Assembly: GCA_020847515.1 (NCBI GenBank)
Contig: JADLBW010000142.1
Coordinates: 1 to 64,000, forward strand
From: Pirellulales bacterium
GTDB taxonomy: Bacteria; Planctomycetota; Planctomycetia; Pirellulales; Lacipirellulaceae
Direction: 5' to 3'
Length of the DNA: 64,000 bases
Below the pieces are notes generated by a model. That model saw only the letters and a list, made by a program, of their open reading frames with translations, was not told the DNA's origin and searched no databases. The translations under genes and the position numbers were made by a program. Positions within the stretch are counted from its first letter, which is position 1, and each line of letters begins with the position of its first letter. Below are positions 9,509 through 19,624 of the stretch, one piece after another.

Positions 9509-9909
9509 TCTTAATAGTGATATTATGTACAGTATCCGTATTTGGCAAGCATTTCTCGGCATCGATTCCGGAGCGATCCGCTTTTCAAACCAGGTCGGGC
9601 GCCATGGTCGCTGAGGTTCGCAGGCACGGCCATGGATTGGGGGGAAATAACCATGCCAGCGCCGGCGTGGACATGGCACGCCCGCCTACCGGTTGAAAAC
9701 CCATCGGACTTGGCTATCGGCTGATTTCCCTTCGTCGAAGCCAGGCTGTGGGAGGCCCCGTTGACGCTCGATTTGGCCTTGGGAGACCGCATGCCTCGCA
9801 ATGGGCGCCGCTCGCAGGTTGCGGCCGCCGCGATCGTTCACGATACTGAGCCGACGCCCGCTGGTCGCAAATTCTCTCCTTCTCGCCTCGCCTCACCTCT
9901 TTTCATTCG
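9509..9909. other. Intergenic region upstream of the permease
   Basis: About 400 bases with no supported gene. The short ORFs here have no recognisable composition. A lone TTGGCTATCGGCTGATTT near 9711 looks like a stub of the same heptamer element. The AT-richer TATTATGTACAGTATCCG around 9520 could be promoter-like but cannot be assigned. Confidence 0.45.
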
Positions 9910-11307
9910 ATGGACGACGACCCTTCCACGCCCCACTTAGAGCGCGGCCTGAACCTGGTCCACGCCACGTCGCTCAACGTGGCCAACATGCTCGGCGCCG
10001 GGCCGTTTATTACCATTCCGGTGTTGCTGGCGGCCATGGGGGGGCCCCAGGCGATGCTCGGCTGGTTCGTCGCCATGGCGGTCGTCATGTGCGACGGGCT
10101 GATCTGGGCCGAGCTGGGCGCGGCGCTGCCCGGCAGCGGCGGCACCTACCACTACTTCCGCGAGATCTTCAAACGTTCAGAGCTGGGCCGGCTGCTGCCG
10201 TTTCTGTTCATCTGGCAGTTTTTGGTGAGCGGCACCCTGGAGGTCGCCTCCGGCTACATCGGGGCGGCGAAGTTCGCCTTTTCGCTCGCTCCCGAGTTCA
10301 AGGCCGCGGCGATGAGCCAGTGGGGTCTTTCAGAACGCGTCGTCGAGGGGGCGCCAGCGGCCGTTATGGCGGCCATCATGTGCCTGTTGCTTTGCCAGCG
10401 GATTCGTTCGCTCGGCTGGCTCAGCACGGTGCTGGTGGCGGGGGTCCTCGTCGCGGTAGGTACGGTCATCGTTCTGGGCCTGCAGAACTTTCAACCGTCG
10501 CTCATATTTCCCTTTCCAGAAGACGCGTTCCGCGTCGACCGCAACTTCCTGCTCGGCCTGGGCGCCGCGATGAGCGTGGCCGTCTACGATTACCTCGGCT
10601 ACTACAACATCTGCCATCTTGGCGAAGAAGTCCGTACGCCGGAGAAGACCATCCCGCGGGCCGTGTTGCTGTCGATACTGATCGTCGCCACGATCTACGT
10701 GCTGATGAATCTGTCGTTCATCGGCGTCGTGCCGTGGCAGGAGGCGATCGCCGAGGGGACGGCGGCCCACGAAAACATCGCCGGGGCCTTCATGACGCGA
10801 CTCGCCGGGGAGCAGGCCGCCCGGCTGTTTACCGGGCTGGTGATCTGGACCTGCCTGGCGAGCCTGTTCGCGATGACGCTCGGCTATTCGCGCATCGTCT
10901 ATGCGGCGGCTAAGAACGGCGATTTTTTCGCGCCCTTCGCCGCAATTCATCCGACGGGCGGCTACCCCTGGGCGGCCCTGCTGCTGATCAGCGCGCTGAC
11001 CGCCCTGTTCTGCTTCTTTCAGCTTGAAATCGTGATCATGGGCGCCGTAACGCTGCGAATCCTCATCCAGTTCATCGGCCAGATCTTCGCCCTGCACGCG
11101 CTGCGGCGGCAGGGAACCACGCCGCTACCGTTTAGGATGTGGCTCTACCCGCTGCCGAGCCTCGTGGCGCTGACCGGGTGGCTGTTTCTGCTGGCCACCA
11201 GCGATGCGAAACTGCTCATAATGCTGGCGGTAGTCTACGGCGCCGGCATCCTCGTGTACCTCGTGCGTCGGCAGTTCGCCCCGCCGACCGGCGACGCGCC
11301 CTCTTGA
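9910..11307 (+). CDS. APC-superfamily amino acid permease
   Basis: Integral membrane transporter for amino acids or polyamines. The N-terminal helix carries the unwound-helix motif ANMLGAGPFITIP, followed by GSGGTYHYFREIF and DYLGYYNICHLGEEVRTPEKTIPRA, all typical of APC permeases. About twelve hydrophobic segments over 465 residues fit the family. The large out-of-frame ORF from 9801 is a shadow. It is flanked by repeat-containing gaps on both sides and appears to be a single transcription unit. Substrate is unknown. Confidence 0.88.
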   Translation: MDDDPSTPHLERGLNLVHATSLNVANMLGAGPFITIPVLLAAMGGPQAMLGWFVAMAVVMCDGLIWAELGAALPGSGGTYHYFREIFKRSELGRLLPFLFIWQFLVSGTLEVASGYIGAAKFAFSLAPEFKAAAMSQWGLSERVVEGAPAAVMAAIMCLLLCQRIRSLGWLSTVLVAGVLVAVGTVIVLGLQNFQPSLIFPFPEDAFRVDRNFLLGLGAAMSVAVYDYLGYYNICHLGEEVRTPEKTIPRAVLLSILIVATIYVLMNLSFIGVVPWQEAIAEGTAAHENIAGAFMTRLAGEQAARLFTGLVIWTCLASLFAMTLGYSRIVYAAAKNGDFFAPFAAIHPTGGYPWAALLLISALTALFCFFQLEIVIMGAVTLRILIQFIGQIFALHALRRQGTTPLPFRMWLYPLPSLVALTGWLFLLATSDAKLLIMLAVVYGAGILVYLVRRQFAPPTGDAPS

Positions 11308-11473
11308 CCACCGGCAGTGCATTGGATTACGCATCGTCCACCCGCGACGCATCGACAGCAGCCCAGCACTTCGTCCGGGAGGAACACACTGATATTGGCC
11401 CAGTACCTCAGTGCTGGGGCCATAAACCAGCGAGGCGCCGATTAACCGTACCAGCTTAGAGAACTTCCATCGC

Positions 11474-11513
11474 TCGCATTTCGCGTTCTTTCGCGTGGTT
11501 CGCGGGAGAAGAA
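11474..11513. repeat. CGCGAA-type dispersed repeat
   Basis: TTTCGCGTTCTTTCGCGTGG followed by TTCGCGGGAG. Same repeat family as copies at 12841, 22034, 22108, 23979, 35411 and 59640. Confidence 0.65.
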
Positions 11514-11544
11514 ATATTGCAAACGTCGAACTTAGCGGCTCTCC

Positions 11545-12471
11545 CTAATTCTGCACCGCCGACAGCTCATGCGGCTTGCCGTCGTCGACTGCCAGTAACG
11601 ACGCGGAGAGCATTTCCTCAGAGCTTGCCCGCTGAAACGCCGACCACTGCCGCTCGAGCTCGCCGACTCCGGCCACTCCGTAGATCGCTTGCAGGGCCGC
11701 GTTCGGGCCGATCTCGCGAGATCGTCTTACGAGCTGGTGCAACTTCGCCGGCGCCTCCTGCCGCAGGAGAAACCGAGTTAGGGAAGCGCACTGGCCATAG
11801 AACACGCCCATCCGCTCGGCCGGCGGATATCGCTGGGCGGCCAGGATCTCCCGCGCACTGAACGAGATCCCCCGCCGCACGCCGTCGCGCAGGTCGCGCT
11901 CGTGCCGGGCCAGCTTTTCGGCAGGATCGGCCAACAGCGCCAGTCCTTCGTCGTACCACAAGGGCGGCGGCTCGTCGCGATAATGATCGGCTATGAGCAG
12001 GTGGCAGATCTCGTGGGGCAGGGCCGCGTCGAGATAGTCCTTCACGTCGATGCGCAGATCGATCCGCCGCGCTGTAATGCGACCGCGAGCCGGCTGGACC
12101 AGCGACGATCCGACTGTCGCCTCGGCGCCGCGACCCGCCGCGGCAACGTAGCTTTGCACCGTCGGATGGAGGATCGCCTGGCACTTCGGCGCCCACGCGG
12201 CGGTTGCACTTCCCAAACCCAGCGCTTCGGCGAGCCGGCGCCGATGCCTTTCGCACGCGACCGCCGCGGCCTCCGCCTGTTCGGCTTCGCGATATGAGCA
12301 GACTTGAAAGTTGTCGCTATCGGCAATCCACCACCCGCCGACCTTGCGCAACTGAACCCTGGTCGCCGCGGGCGGACGTCGCGCACGTTGCGCATGCGAT
12401 GCTTGTGGGGAGCCCGCGAGCGAGCACAAGGCAATGGCAACGGCCAGTAGACGACGGCGACGTCCATCCAT
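11545..12471 (-). CDS. Secreted peptidase-MA-like gluzincin
   Basis: Probable exported zinc metalloprotease-like protein. The ATG at 12471 opens a clear signal peptide (MDGRRRRLLAVAIALC..., probable cleavage after SHA); an upstream ATG at 12522 would only lengthen the n-region. The motif LPHEICHLLIADHY contains HExxH, and WYDEGLALL, about 20 residues later, supplies the downstream Glu expected of gluzincins. The organisation matches the DUF1570/peptidase-MA-like proteins common in planctomycetes. At 308 residues it is a compact version. It is convergent with the permease. The substrate, and whether it is catalytically active, are unknown. Confidence 0.72.
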   Translation of the reverse strand: MDGRRRRLLAVAIALCSLAGSPQASHAQRARRPPAATRVQLRKVGGWWIADSDNFQVCSYREAEQAEAAAVACERHRRRLAEALGLGSATAAWAPKCQAILHPTVQSYVAAAGRGAEATVGSSLVQPARGRITARRIDLRIDVKDYLDAALPHEICHLLIADHYRDEPPPLWYDEGLALLADPAEKLARHERDLRDGVRRGISFSAREILAAQRYPPAERMGVFYGQCASLTRFLLRQEAPAKLHQLVRRSREIGPNAALQAIYGVAGVGELERQWSAFQRASSEEMLSASLLAVDDGKPHELSAVQN

Positions 12472-12840
12472 AGAGCAAATCGAGCAAGCAGCGAGGTGTG
12501 CAGACAACGAGCTCGCGCCCACCTTGGCAAGGAGCGTACCGCGAAGTCGCCGCTGATCGCCCGAGACGCGCTCTAGCCGTTTAGTCGCCGGGACTTACGT
12601 GGACAACGGCCGGGCTGCGCGATCCGCCGCGACGGCGCCGAATGCCGGCTTTCGAGGCATTCATTGCCGAAGGGACTTGCAGTTGTTCGCAAGCGCCATC
12701 GCGGGCTGCATCTTAGCTCGCCAATCACGCGAATCGCTGCGGACAAGAACCAGAAGAGAACAAGAAGATCAACCGCCTGCGTCGAGTAAACGCCTTCGAC
12801 GACGCCTCGTCCGGCAACACACCGCCACTGCTGGCTGAGT
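12472..12840. other. Gap between metallopeptidase-like gene and ftsH
   Basis: About 370 bases. The 79-residue + strand ORF at 12599 has no recognisable domain and is not supported. Nothing else is seen. Confidence 0.5.
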
Positions 12841-12872
12841 TAATTCGCGTCTATTCGCGCAATTCGCGGGCC
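12841..12872. repeat. CGCGAA-type repeat overlapping the ftsH 3' end
   Basis: On the coding strand it reads GCCCGCGAATTGCGCGAATA then GACGCGAATTAA. The TAG inside it is the ftsH stop codon, and the last residues of FtsH (ARELRE) are encoded by the repeat. It is nearly identical to the copy at 23979-24010. Confidence 0.75.
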
Positions 12873-15109
12873 TCGCTCCCCGCAGCCGAAGCCGCCTCGC
12901 TGCCCAGCGCCTCGGCAATCCTCGTCTCCAACGGCGGCGCCGGCGGCAGGCCCGTCACCTTGAGGATCTCCTGCTCATCGAGCGTTTCACGCTCCAACAG
13001 CGCCGCAGCCAGCGCATCGAGCTGCCCGCGATGTTCGACAAGCCGCCGCCGGGCTTCCTCATAGCTTTCGTTGATGATTCGCAGCACCTCGGCGTCGATC
13101 GTGCGGGCCGTCGCCTCGCTAAACGGGCGTGAACTGCCAAAACCGTCCAGCCCGCTGAGATACGGATTGTCGCGGGGCGCCAGTTGCACCATCCCCAGCT
13201 CCTCGCTCATCCCCCAGCGGGTGACCATCGCGCGGGCCAGGCGCGTCGCCTGCTCGATGTCGCTCTCGGCGCCGGTGGTCTTGGTGCCGTAGACGAGCTC
13301 CTCAGCCACTCGGCCGCCCAGCATGCCGACAATCCGCGCCCGCAGGTACGCCTCTGGATAGTTGTACCGGTCGCTTTCGGGCCGCTGATAGGTGACGCCC
13401 AAGGCCTGGCCGCGGGGGACGATCGTGACGCGATGGACTGGATCGGCGCCGGGAACCACCAGTCCCAGGATGGCGTGTCCTCCTTCGTGATAAGCGATTC
13501 GCTCGCGGTCCTGCTGGCTCATCAACAGCGGCCGCTCGGGGCCGAGCACGATCTTCTCCAGCGCATCGAGAAAATCCTTCTGCCGCACGGCGTTCTGATC
13601 GCGCCGCGCTGCCAGCAGCGCCGCCTCGTTCACGAGGTTCTTGAGGTCCGCCCCGGCCCGACCCGGCGTCGCGGCGGCGATTTCCTCGAGCCTCACATCG
13701 TCCATCAGCGGCACCTCGCGCGTGTGGACCTTGAGTATCGCCTCGCGTCCATTGCGATCGGGCAGGTTCACCACTACGCGTCGATCGAACCGTCCGGGAC
13801 GCAGCAGCGCCTTGTCGAGCACGTCGGGCTGGTTCGTCGCCGCCAGCACGATGATCCCCTCGCGGCTGGAGAAACCGTCCATTTCGGTGAGGATCTGGTT
13901 GAGGGTCTGCTCCTGTTCGCTCGAGCCGCCGATCGCCACCTGGCCGCGGGCCCGCCCGATCGAATCGAGCTCGTCGATGAAGATGATGGCCGGGGCCTGT
14001 TCGCGGGCTTGCTTGAACAGGTCGCGAACCCGCGCGGCGCCCACCCCGACGATCATCTCGACGAACTCCGACGCGCTCATCGAAAAGAACGGCACGCCCG
14101 CCTCGCCCGCCACCGCGCGGGCCAACAGCGTCTTGCCGGTGCCAGGCGCGCCCACCAGCAGCACTCCCTTGGGCGCCGTCCCGCCCAGGCGGGTGTACTT
14201 TTGCGGGTCCTTGAGGAAGTCGACGATTTCGACCAGTTCGGCCTCAGCCTCGTCGATGCCGGCGACGTCGTCGAAGGTGACTTTCGATTCATCTTGCTCG
14301 TCGTATCGGCGGGCCCGGCTGCGGCCGATGCCCATGAGCCCTCCGCCCCCGAGGCCGCCTCCCTGGGCCGCTCGGCGATAGAGCCACACGTAGACCAGAA
14401 TCAGCAGTAGCGCCGGGCCGAAGCCGAACAGCATCGTCCACAGCATCCCCTCGCCCTCTTGAATCGGCTCGGCGCGGATCTCGACCCCGTGCTCGATCAG
14501 GTACGCTTCCAGTCCAGGCCCGACGAACGCCGGCAGGATCGTCGTGAAGTGGTCGACCTCGCGCGATTCGGCCGCACCATTGTTAGCCTTAGCGTTGGCG
14601 CCGGGCGCCTGCGAACGCGGGGGCTCGCTTGTCGGCGGCGTGGTCGCTGCGGAGTTCACGCGTGCGCCCGACTCGGCACTAGCGATTGAGCCCGGCTTGT
14701 CTTCGCTCGGCTCCGGCGCACCCTGGCTCGGCGGCGGCTCGTTATCCCGTTTGGACGGTTTGACGGCACCCGCCTCCGTGGACGAGGCGGCGGGCTGCTG
14801 CGACGCGGGCCGCGGGTACCGCACCGGCTTGATAAACCGTCCCGAAATCGTTTCGCCGCGGCTGTAGATCGCCTCGACGTTGTTCCGCCCCACCTCTTCC
14901 TTGAAGAGCGTGTAGGGGACGTTCACCGGAGCCGAGGGATTGGGGAACAGCAGCCGCACCAAGAGATAGTTGACGATCAGGATCAGCACCAGCCACCACC
15001 AGTTGCGCCGCGGCGGGAGCTTGGGCGGCTGGCGGCTCCCATCGGGCGGCGACCCTGTCGGCGAAGGAGAACCGGTGCGGCGGGGCGTGCGAGGGTCGGA
15101 CGAATTCAT
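12851..15109 (-). CDS. ftsH: ATP-dependent zinc metalloprotease FtsH
   Basis: Membrane-anchored AAA+ protease for quality control of membrane and regulatory proteins. Order: TM helix [19 protein letters not shown], extracytoplasmic domain starting [10 protein letters not shown], second [25 protein letters not shown] module with Walker A GAPGTGKT, Walker [12 protein letters not shown] and second region of homology [18 protein letters not shown], then protease motif HEGGH. The ATG at 15109 ([11 protein letters not shown]) gives 752 residues; the longer ORF adds a Cys-rich leader unlike FtsH. The extracytoplasmic domain contains an unusual low-complexity insertion of roughly 80 residues rich in S, P, A, E and T. 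The C-terminus runs into a dispersed repeat. Confidence 0.95.
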   Translation of the reverse strand: MNSSDPRTPRRTGSPSPTGSPPDGSRQPPKLPPRRNWWWLVLILIVNYLLVRLLFPNPSAPVNVPYTLFKEEVGRNNVEAIYSRGETISGRFIKPVRYPRPASQQPAASSTEAGAVKPSKRDNEPPPSQGAPEPSEDKPGSIASAESGARVNSAATTPPTSEPPRSQAPGANAKANNGAAESREVDHFTTILPAFVGPGLEAYLIEHGVEIRAEPIQEGEGMLWTMLFGFGPALLLILVYVWLYRRAAQGGGLGGGGLMGIGRSRARRYDEQDESKVTFDDVAGIDEAEAELVEIVDFLKDPQKYTRLGGTAPKGVLLVGAPGTGKTLLARAVAGEAGVPFFSMSASEFVEMIVGVGAARVRDLFKQAREQAPAIIFIDELDSIGRARGQVAIGGSSEQEQTLNQILTEMDGFSSREGIIVLAATNQPDVLDKALLRPGRFDRRVVVNLPDRNGREAILKVHTREVPLMDDVRLEEIAAATPGRAGADLKNLVNEAALLAARRDQNAVRQKDFLDALEKIVLGPERPLLMSQQDRERIAYHEGGHAILGLVVPGADPVHRVTIVPRGQALGVTYQRPESDRYNYPEAYLRARIVGMLGGRVAEELVYGTKTTGAESDIEQATRLARAMVTRWGMSEELGMVQLAPRDNPYLSGLDGFGSSRPFSEATARTIDAEVLRIINESYEEARRRLVEHRGQLDALAAALLERETLDEQEILKVTGLPPAPPLETRIAEALGSEAASAAGSEARELRE

Positions 15110-15331
15110 GGCGTCAGGCGTGCTGGAACCTTGCAGGGGGGATGTGCAAAAACATCGGCGCGGCATGTCGCTTGAGTCGCCGCAACAACTCAAATCGGAC
15201 GGCGTCCCACGGTAGACGTTACCATCCCCCAAGAAATGCTAACAGCAGGCCACAGATCGTGGCGCCGACGCGGGAAGTCGCTGAAACGGGATGACACAGA
15301 GGAAACAGCGGGGCGGAACGCAGTTCGGCGT

Positions 15332-17842
15332 TCACAGCCGCCGCAAGAGTATGCTCCCCAGCATGCAGGCCAGGGCGGCGAAATAGGCGTACTGCGCGAT
15401 TGATTGCCGGCGCTCGACGGGCCGCAGTTCGTCAGCCACTCCGTGGCTGTCCGCGGGCCGCAACGCAGCCAGCGCCTGCGGCGGGGCCTGGCTCAAGCGG
15501 TACTCATTGGGATAGGGCCGATGCCAGTGCAAGATTGCCATCTTGTCGTGATCGACGTCGCGCAGGCGCAGCGAGACATGGGCGCGGCCCTCAAGCGGCA
15601 CGGCGGCCTGGTACCGGCCCAGCCCCGTTTCTTGAACGTCGATCGCCTGGCCCAGTCCGCCGGCCTCCATCGCGGAAGCGTCCCAATGAATGCCGCCCAG
15701 CGGAGCGCCCGCCGCGTCGATTCGCCGCAGATCGATGTTCCAGCGATCCGCCGCCTCGCGCTCGACGATCTCCATGCCGTCGGTCGCGTTGTGGCGAAGC
15801 ACGCCGCGGATCATCTGCGCCCAGAATTTGCCGCAGCCGTCCCAGGCGAGCCACTCGCCGCCCCACTTCTCCGTCAAATCGCTCGTGTAGGCCAGCCCCG
15901 TGCCGAGGCCATAACGGCCGATCGCCAGCAGCGGATCGCCAGTTTCCACCGCTAGCAGCAACTGGGCCGTCGCCTTGGCTTCGGTCATCACGTAACCCAG
16001 CGTGAAGGGTAGCTCGGCGTCCTCGTAGCCCGACAGCGCCGGGTGATCGCCCGTGCGGACGCTGCCGTAGAGATCTTCCTTGATCGCCGATTTCGAGGCC
16101 TGCATCGTCTCCTTGGTGAAGATCTGCGGGACGTTCGCCGGGTCGTCGGTCTCGTAGTACCGGCCGCGTCCCAGCTCGGCGAGGCTCGCCATGAGCTGCT
16201 TGTCGGCGTCACCCAGCGCGACCATCGAGACCGTGACGCCCGACTCGGCCATTTCCTCTACGAGCGATTCATGGTCGGCCGGCTGCGTGTGCCCGTCGCT
16301 GAGGCAGATCATGTGGCGGATCTTCGCCGGCGTCGCTTCGAGCATCTCCTTCGCCGCGACCATCGCCGGGTACATGTAGGTCCCGCCGCCCGCCAGCAGC
16401 GAATCGATCGCCGCCTGCACCGTCTCACGGTCGCCGGCGCTGGTCATCTCGCAAATCACTTGCGCATCGCTGTCGAATCCCACCACCGCGATCGAATCCC
16501 GCGGGCTGAGCAGTTCAACCGCCGACTTGGCGGCCTGCCGGGCCAGTTCGATCGGCATCCCCTCCATCGAGCCCGACTTGTCGATTACCAGCACCATCGC
16601 CAGCGACGGCTTTTCCTTTTCTTTCTCGAACCGCGACACCAAGGGGAGCACCTCTTCGACCGGCGTCTTATAATAGCCGCCCAGGCCAAAACTGTTCTCC
16701 GACCCGAGCATCACCAGCCCCCCGCCAAAATCGACCACGTACTGCTTGAGCATCTGCATCTGCCGGGGCGAGAGCGACGTGGCCGGCAAATCGGCCAGCA
16801 CCACCGCGTCGAACGCCGCGATCTCTTCGAGCGACTCGGGCAGGCCATGCTCGCCGCGGACTTCCAGCTCCATCTCCTGCTCGGCCAGCGCCCGCGACAG
16901 CGGCCGTAGCTGGCGCGGCTGCTGGTGCAGCGCCAGCACCCGCGGCCGTCCGCGCACCGTCACCGTGCAGGACGACTGGTTGTTCACCGCAAACCGGTCC
17001 TGTTCGGGCGCGAGTTCCGCCGTCCAGACGCTCGCGCCGGCGGTCGTCATATCCACGTCGAAGTGGAGCGACTGCGCGTCGCCCGCCTGCAGCTCCACGT
17101 CGCGCTGCTGGACCGCGACTCCCTTGTGTACCAGTCGCAGCTTCGCCTTGATCGGCCCATTGGCGGCGAGCTTCACGGTAAACCGCATCACCTCGCCGAA
17201 GAACGCCTCGCGCGACGAGCTTTCGACGCCCACCACCGCTGCTTCGGCGTCGCTCAACCCCGGCAGGCGATAGAAGAGCGCGTCGGCGCCCTCGCGGGCG
17301 ATCTGCTCCAACACGCGATCCAGCTCGCCGTCGGTCTCTTGCCCGTCGGTCGCCAGTACGAAGCGGCGGGCCTTGCCGGCCGGGAAGGCCGCCCGCGTCG
17401 AGAGCATCGCCTCCGCCAGTCGGGTGGCGCTGCGGAACTCATCGTCAGCCAGCCCCGACTGCCACTTCTTGACCATTTCGCGAAGCCCGTCGACCGACTC
17501 GAACTCACGGACGCCCTTGCCTACGGCGAACAGCGACCATGAGTCGCCGGCGCCGAGCGATTTTGTCCATTGATCAACCTGCTCGACCGCCGCCGGCAAG
17601 TGCGCCAGGTCCACCGACTGCGATACGTCAACCAAAAAAATCGCGTGCAAATCCTGGCTCTCGTCCCCCAAGAACGGCTGGCATAGAGCGAGCACCAGCA
17701 GCACGATGGCGACAATCCGCAGCCCGAAGGCCGACCAGTGCCAGAGCCGCGGCCGATCCACGAGGCTGTACCGCATGGCCAGCGCCAACAGCGCCACGAC
17801 AGCCAGCCATCCCAACGGGCGCAGCGAAACGAGGTCGATCAT
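15332..17842 (-). CDS. Membrane VWA-domain protein of the MoxR/DUF58 cluster (GATase-like region)
   Basis: An 836-residue inner-membrane protein. Two N-terminal TM helices (GWLAVVALLALAM and IVAIVLLVLALCQPF) precede a first VWA-like region with FLVDVSQSVD. A middle domain (VLALHQQPRQLRPLSRALAE to LVMLGSENSFGLGGY) resembles the glutamine-amidotransferase-like fold seen in such proteins. A second VWA domain has an intact MIDAS start VIDKSGSMEG. A C-terminal TM helix (YAYFAALACMLGSILL) closes the protein. It follows the preceding VWA gene by 6 bases. Such proteins are membrane partners of MoxR ATPases, with metal-dependent protein binding expected. The molecular target is unknown. Confidence 0.82.
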   Translation of the reverse strand: MIDLVSLRPLGWLAVVALLALAMRYSLVDRPRLWHWSAFGLRIVAIVLLVLALCQPFLGDESQDLHAIFLVDVSQSVDLAHLPAAVEQVDQWTKSLGAGDSWSLFAVGKGVREFESVDGLREMVKKWQSGLADDEFRSATRLAEAMLSTRAAFPAGKARRFVLATDGQETDGELDRVLEQIAREGADALFYRLPGLSDAEAAVVGVESSSREAFFGEVMRFTVKLAANGPIKAKLRLVHKGVAVQQRDVELQAGDAQSLHFDVDMTTAGASVWTAELAPEQDRFAVNNQSSCTVTVRGRPRVLALHQQPRQLRPLSRALAEQEMELEVRGEHGLPESLEEIAAFDAVVLADLPATSLSPRQMQMLKQYVVDFGGGLVMLGSENSFGLGGYYKTPVEEVLPLVSRFEKEKEKPSLAMVLVIDKSGSMEGMPIELARQAAKSAVELLSPRDSIAVVGFDSDAQVICEMTSAGDRETVQAAIDSLLAGGGTYMYPAMVAAKEMLEATPAKIRHMICLSDGHTQPADHESLVEEMAESGVTVSMVALGDADKQLMASLAELGRGRYYETDDPANVPQIFTKETMQASKSAIKEDLYGSVRTGDHPALSGYEDAELPFTLGYVMTEAKATAQLLLAVETGDPLLAIGRYGLGTGLAYTSDLTEKWGGEWLAWDGCGKFWAQMIRGVLRHNATDGMEIVEREAADRWNIDLRRIDAAGAPLGGIHWDASAMEAGGLGQAIDVQETGLGRYQAAVPLEGRAHVSLRLRDVDHDKMAILHWHRPYPNEYRLSQAPPQALAALRPADSHGVADELRPVERRQSIAQYAYFAALACMLGSILLRRL

Positions 17843-17848
17843 CGGCCG

Positions 17849-19624
17849 TCAACCCGCCTTTCGCCGATGATAGAGGATCGATTCGCCCGCGAGCACGACG
17901 ATCGCCAGCACCGTGAGCCAATGAACCGGCGACCGCCCCCGGCTGATCGGGCGGCGCGAGTCGTTCACCCCGTCGCTGTTGAGCAGCGATTCCTGCGCCG
18001 AGACGAGACTGGCTCCCAGCAGCCATCGGCCGCTGCCGTTAGAAAGCTGGTAGAAGCCGGTCTTGGGCGGCATGTCGAAGAACTTTCCGCGCACTTCTTG
18101 CGTCTCGCCGCCCGGCAGGGCAAGCTGCGACGCGCTGGACGCCTCCGCCGAAAGGACCGGCGCGCTCTGACCGGGGCGGTACGTTGCCGCCAGCGGCGTC
18201 TCGCGCCCGACCAGGTGCGTCACCGCGCTGTGCACCAGCACCGGAAACCATGCGCTGAAATAAAAGTCGGCCGCGATCGGGTCGAGATTCACCACCACCG
18301 CCGAGCGCCCTTCGCGGCGCGCGACGTAAACCAGCGGCAACCCCGATTCGCTCGCCGCCAGCACCTGTGCACCCGGCGGCGGCGTAAGCTGCCGGGCGCC
18401 GACGAACGGGATCGTCGCCACGTCGGCGTGCGCGAGGGCAGGGTGGTCGGGCTGGAGGACTCGCACGGCGCCCACCTCGACCTCCGCGCCCAGCTCGCCC
18501 CACCAGGGGGACTCGCCCTCGGGGTGGAAGACGACCGCCCGCGCCGCCTCAGGCGACATCGATTTGGCAACCGTCACGTCGCCGCCTTCGCCTGCCAGGC
18601 TCAACAGGCTGCTGCTGCCGGCAAACGCCAGCACGCTATTCTCCAGGAACAACCGGTCGTTCGACTCGACCGATACGCGGATCGGCGTCGGCAACCGCGC
18701 GGCGAGGTAGGCGACGTCGTCCGCCGCCAGTGCATCGGCCGCCTCCAACCGTGCCAGCCACCGCCCGGGCGGCGCCTCGTCCACCGTAAACGTCTCGGGC
18801 GGATTGAGTCCCGGCTCGACCGAAAGCGGAATCACCTTCATCAACTGCTCAGCGCCGCCCGCGCCTAAGCGAACCAGCGACAGATCGATCTGGCGGGGCG
18901 CGGCATACGACGAAGCGACCTGAAAGTAAACGCCCAGCCGGTTCTCTCCCCCCGGCAGGTAGGCCAGGTCGGCGGCGACCAACCCGATGTTCTCCGCCGC
19001 CGCGCCCACTTTGAACAGCTCGACTCCGCCGCCCAGCCGGGCCGCGTCGAAGCCGCCGTCGCTGATGAAGATCAGCCTCCGGCGATCCTGCCACTGGGCG
19101 GCGGCCTGGACGATGGCCGCCAGGGCCCCTTCATCGAGCGCCTCGGGCGTCGAAGCGATCGAATCGACGGCGTCGAGCAGTTCGCGGGGATTGTTGGTCA
19201 GGTGCGATCGATAGGCGAGCGCGCCGGCTGCGGCGGCCACCGCCGCTCGCTGCGAACCGTTGAGCCCTTCGATAATGCTCGCCGCCAGGCGCTTCGCTTC
19301 CTCCAGCCGCGCGCCGCCTGGGCCGCGGGCGCCCATCGACGCGCTGTTGTCGATTACGATGAGCAGGTCCTGCCGCTGGTCGTTCCACTGCGGTTGCGCC
19401 AGGGCCAGGCAGACGGCCGCGGCGGCCAGCAGCATGAGCGCCAGCGACAAGGCGTCCCGCAGCCGCTGGAACAAGCTGCTGGACCGCTTCTCCTGAAAGA
19501 TCCGCTCCCACAGAAACAGCGCGGTCGTGGGCCGCCGCCGCGGGCGGACTTTGAGAAAATAGATCGCCGCCAGCGGCACAAGCGCCACGAGCGACCACAG
19601 CATCGCCGGGGCCAGCAGCGTCAT
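17849..19624 (-). CDS. BatA/VWA-domain membrane protein
   Basis: A 591-residue membrane protein with an aerotolerance BatA-like N-terminus (LLAPAMLWSLVALVPLAAIYFLKVRPRRR), second TM (ALSLALMLLAAAAVCLALAQP), then a VWA domain with MIDAS start VIDNSASMG. A long beta-rich region and a C-terminal TM (VHWLTVLAIVVLAGESILY) follow. The ATG at 19624 overlaps the DUF58 stop (ATGA); the ORF-track start at 19822 lies inside DUF58 and is not real. It is translationally coupled to DUF58 and 6 bases upstream of the second VWA gene. Expected to act at the membrane with MoxR and DUF58. Confidence 0.83.
   Translation of the reverse strand: MTLLAPAMLWSLVALVPLAAIYFLKVRPRRRPTTALFLWERIFQEKRSSSLFQRLRDALSLALMLLAAAAVCLALAQPQWNDQRQDLLIVIDNSASMGARGPGGARLEEAKRLAASIIEGLNGSQRAAVAAAAGALAYRSHLTNNPRELLDAVDSIASTPEALDEGALAAIVQAAAQWQDRRRLIFISDGGFDAARLGGGVELFKVGAAAENIGLVAADLAYLPGGENRLGVYFQVASSYAAPRQIDLSLVRLGAGGAEQLMKVIPLSVEPGLNPPETFTVDEAPPGRWLARLEAADALAADDVAYLAARLPTPIRVSVESNDRLFLENSVLAFAGSSSLLSLAGEGGDVTVAKSMSPEAARAVVFHPEGESPWWGELGAEVEVGAVRVLQPDHPALAHADVATIPFVGARQLTPPPGAQVLAASESGLPLVYVARREGRSAVVVNLDPIAADFYFSAWFPVLVHSAVTHLVGRETPLAATYRPGQSAPVLSAEASSASQLALPGGETQEVRGKFFDMPPKTGFYQLSNGSGRWLLGASLVSAQESLLNSDGVNDSRRPISRGRSPVHWLTVLAIVVLAGESILYHRRKAG

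Noticed and set aside
9523-9801. Missing N-terminal part of the radical-SAM gene beyond the palindrome
   Set aside because: The 92-residue minus-strand ORF there has no Cys cluster or radical-SAM resemblance, so the N-terminus is absent and not merely interrupted.
12599-12838. 79-residue ORF between the metallopeptidase-like gene and ftsH
   Set aside because: No ribosome binding site, no domain and Arg-rich composition typical of random GC-rich frames.
13184-14410. 408-residue + strand ORF opposite ftsH
   Set aside because: Shadow ORF caused by high GC; it has no domain features and lies over conserved FtsH motifs.
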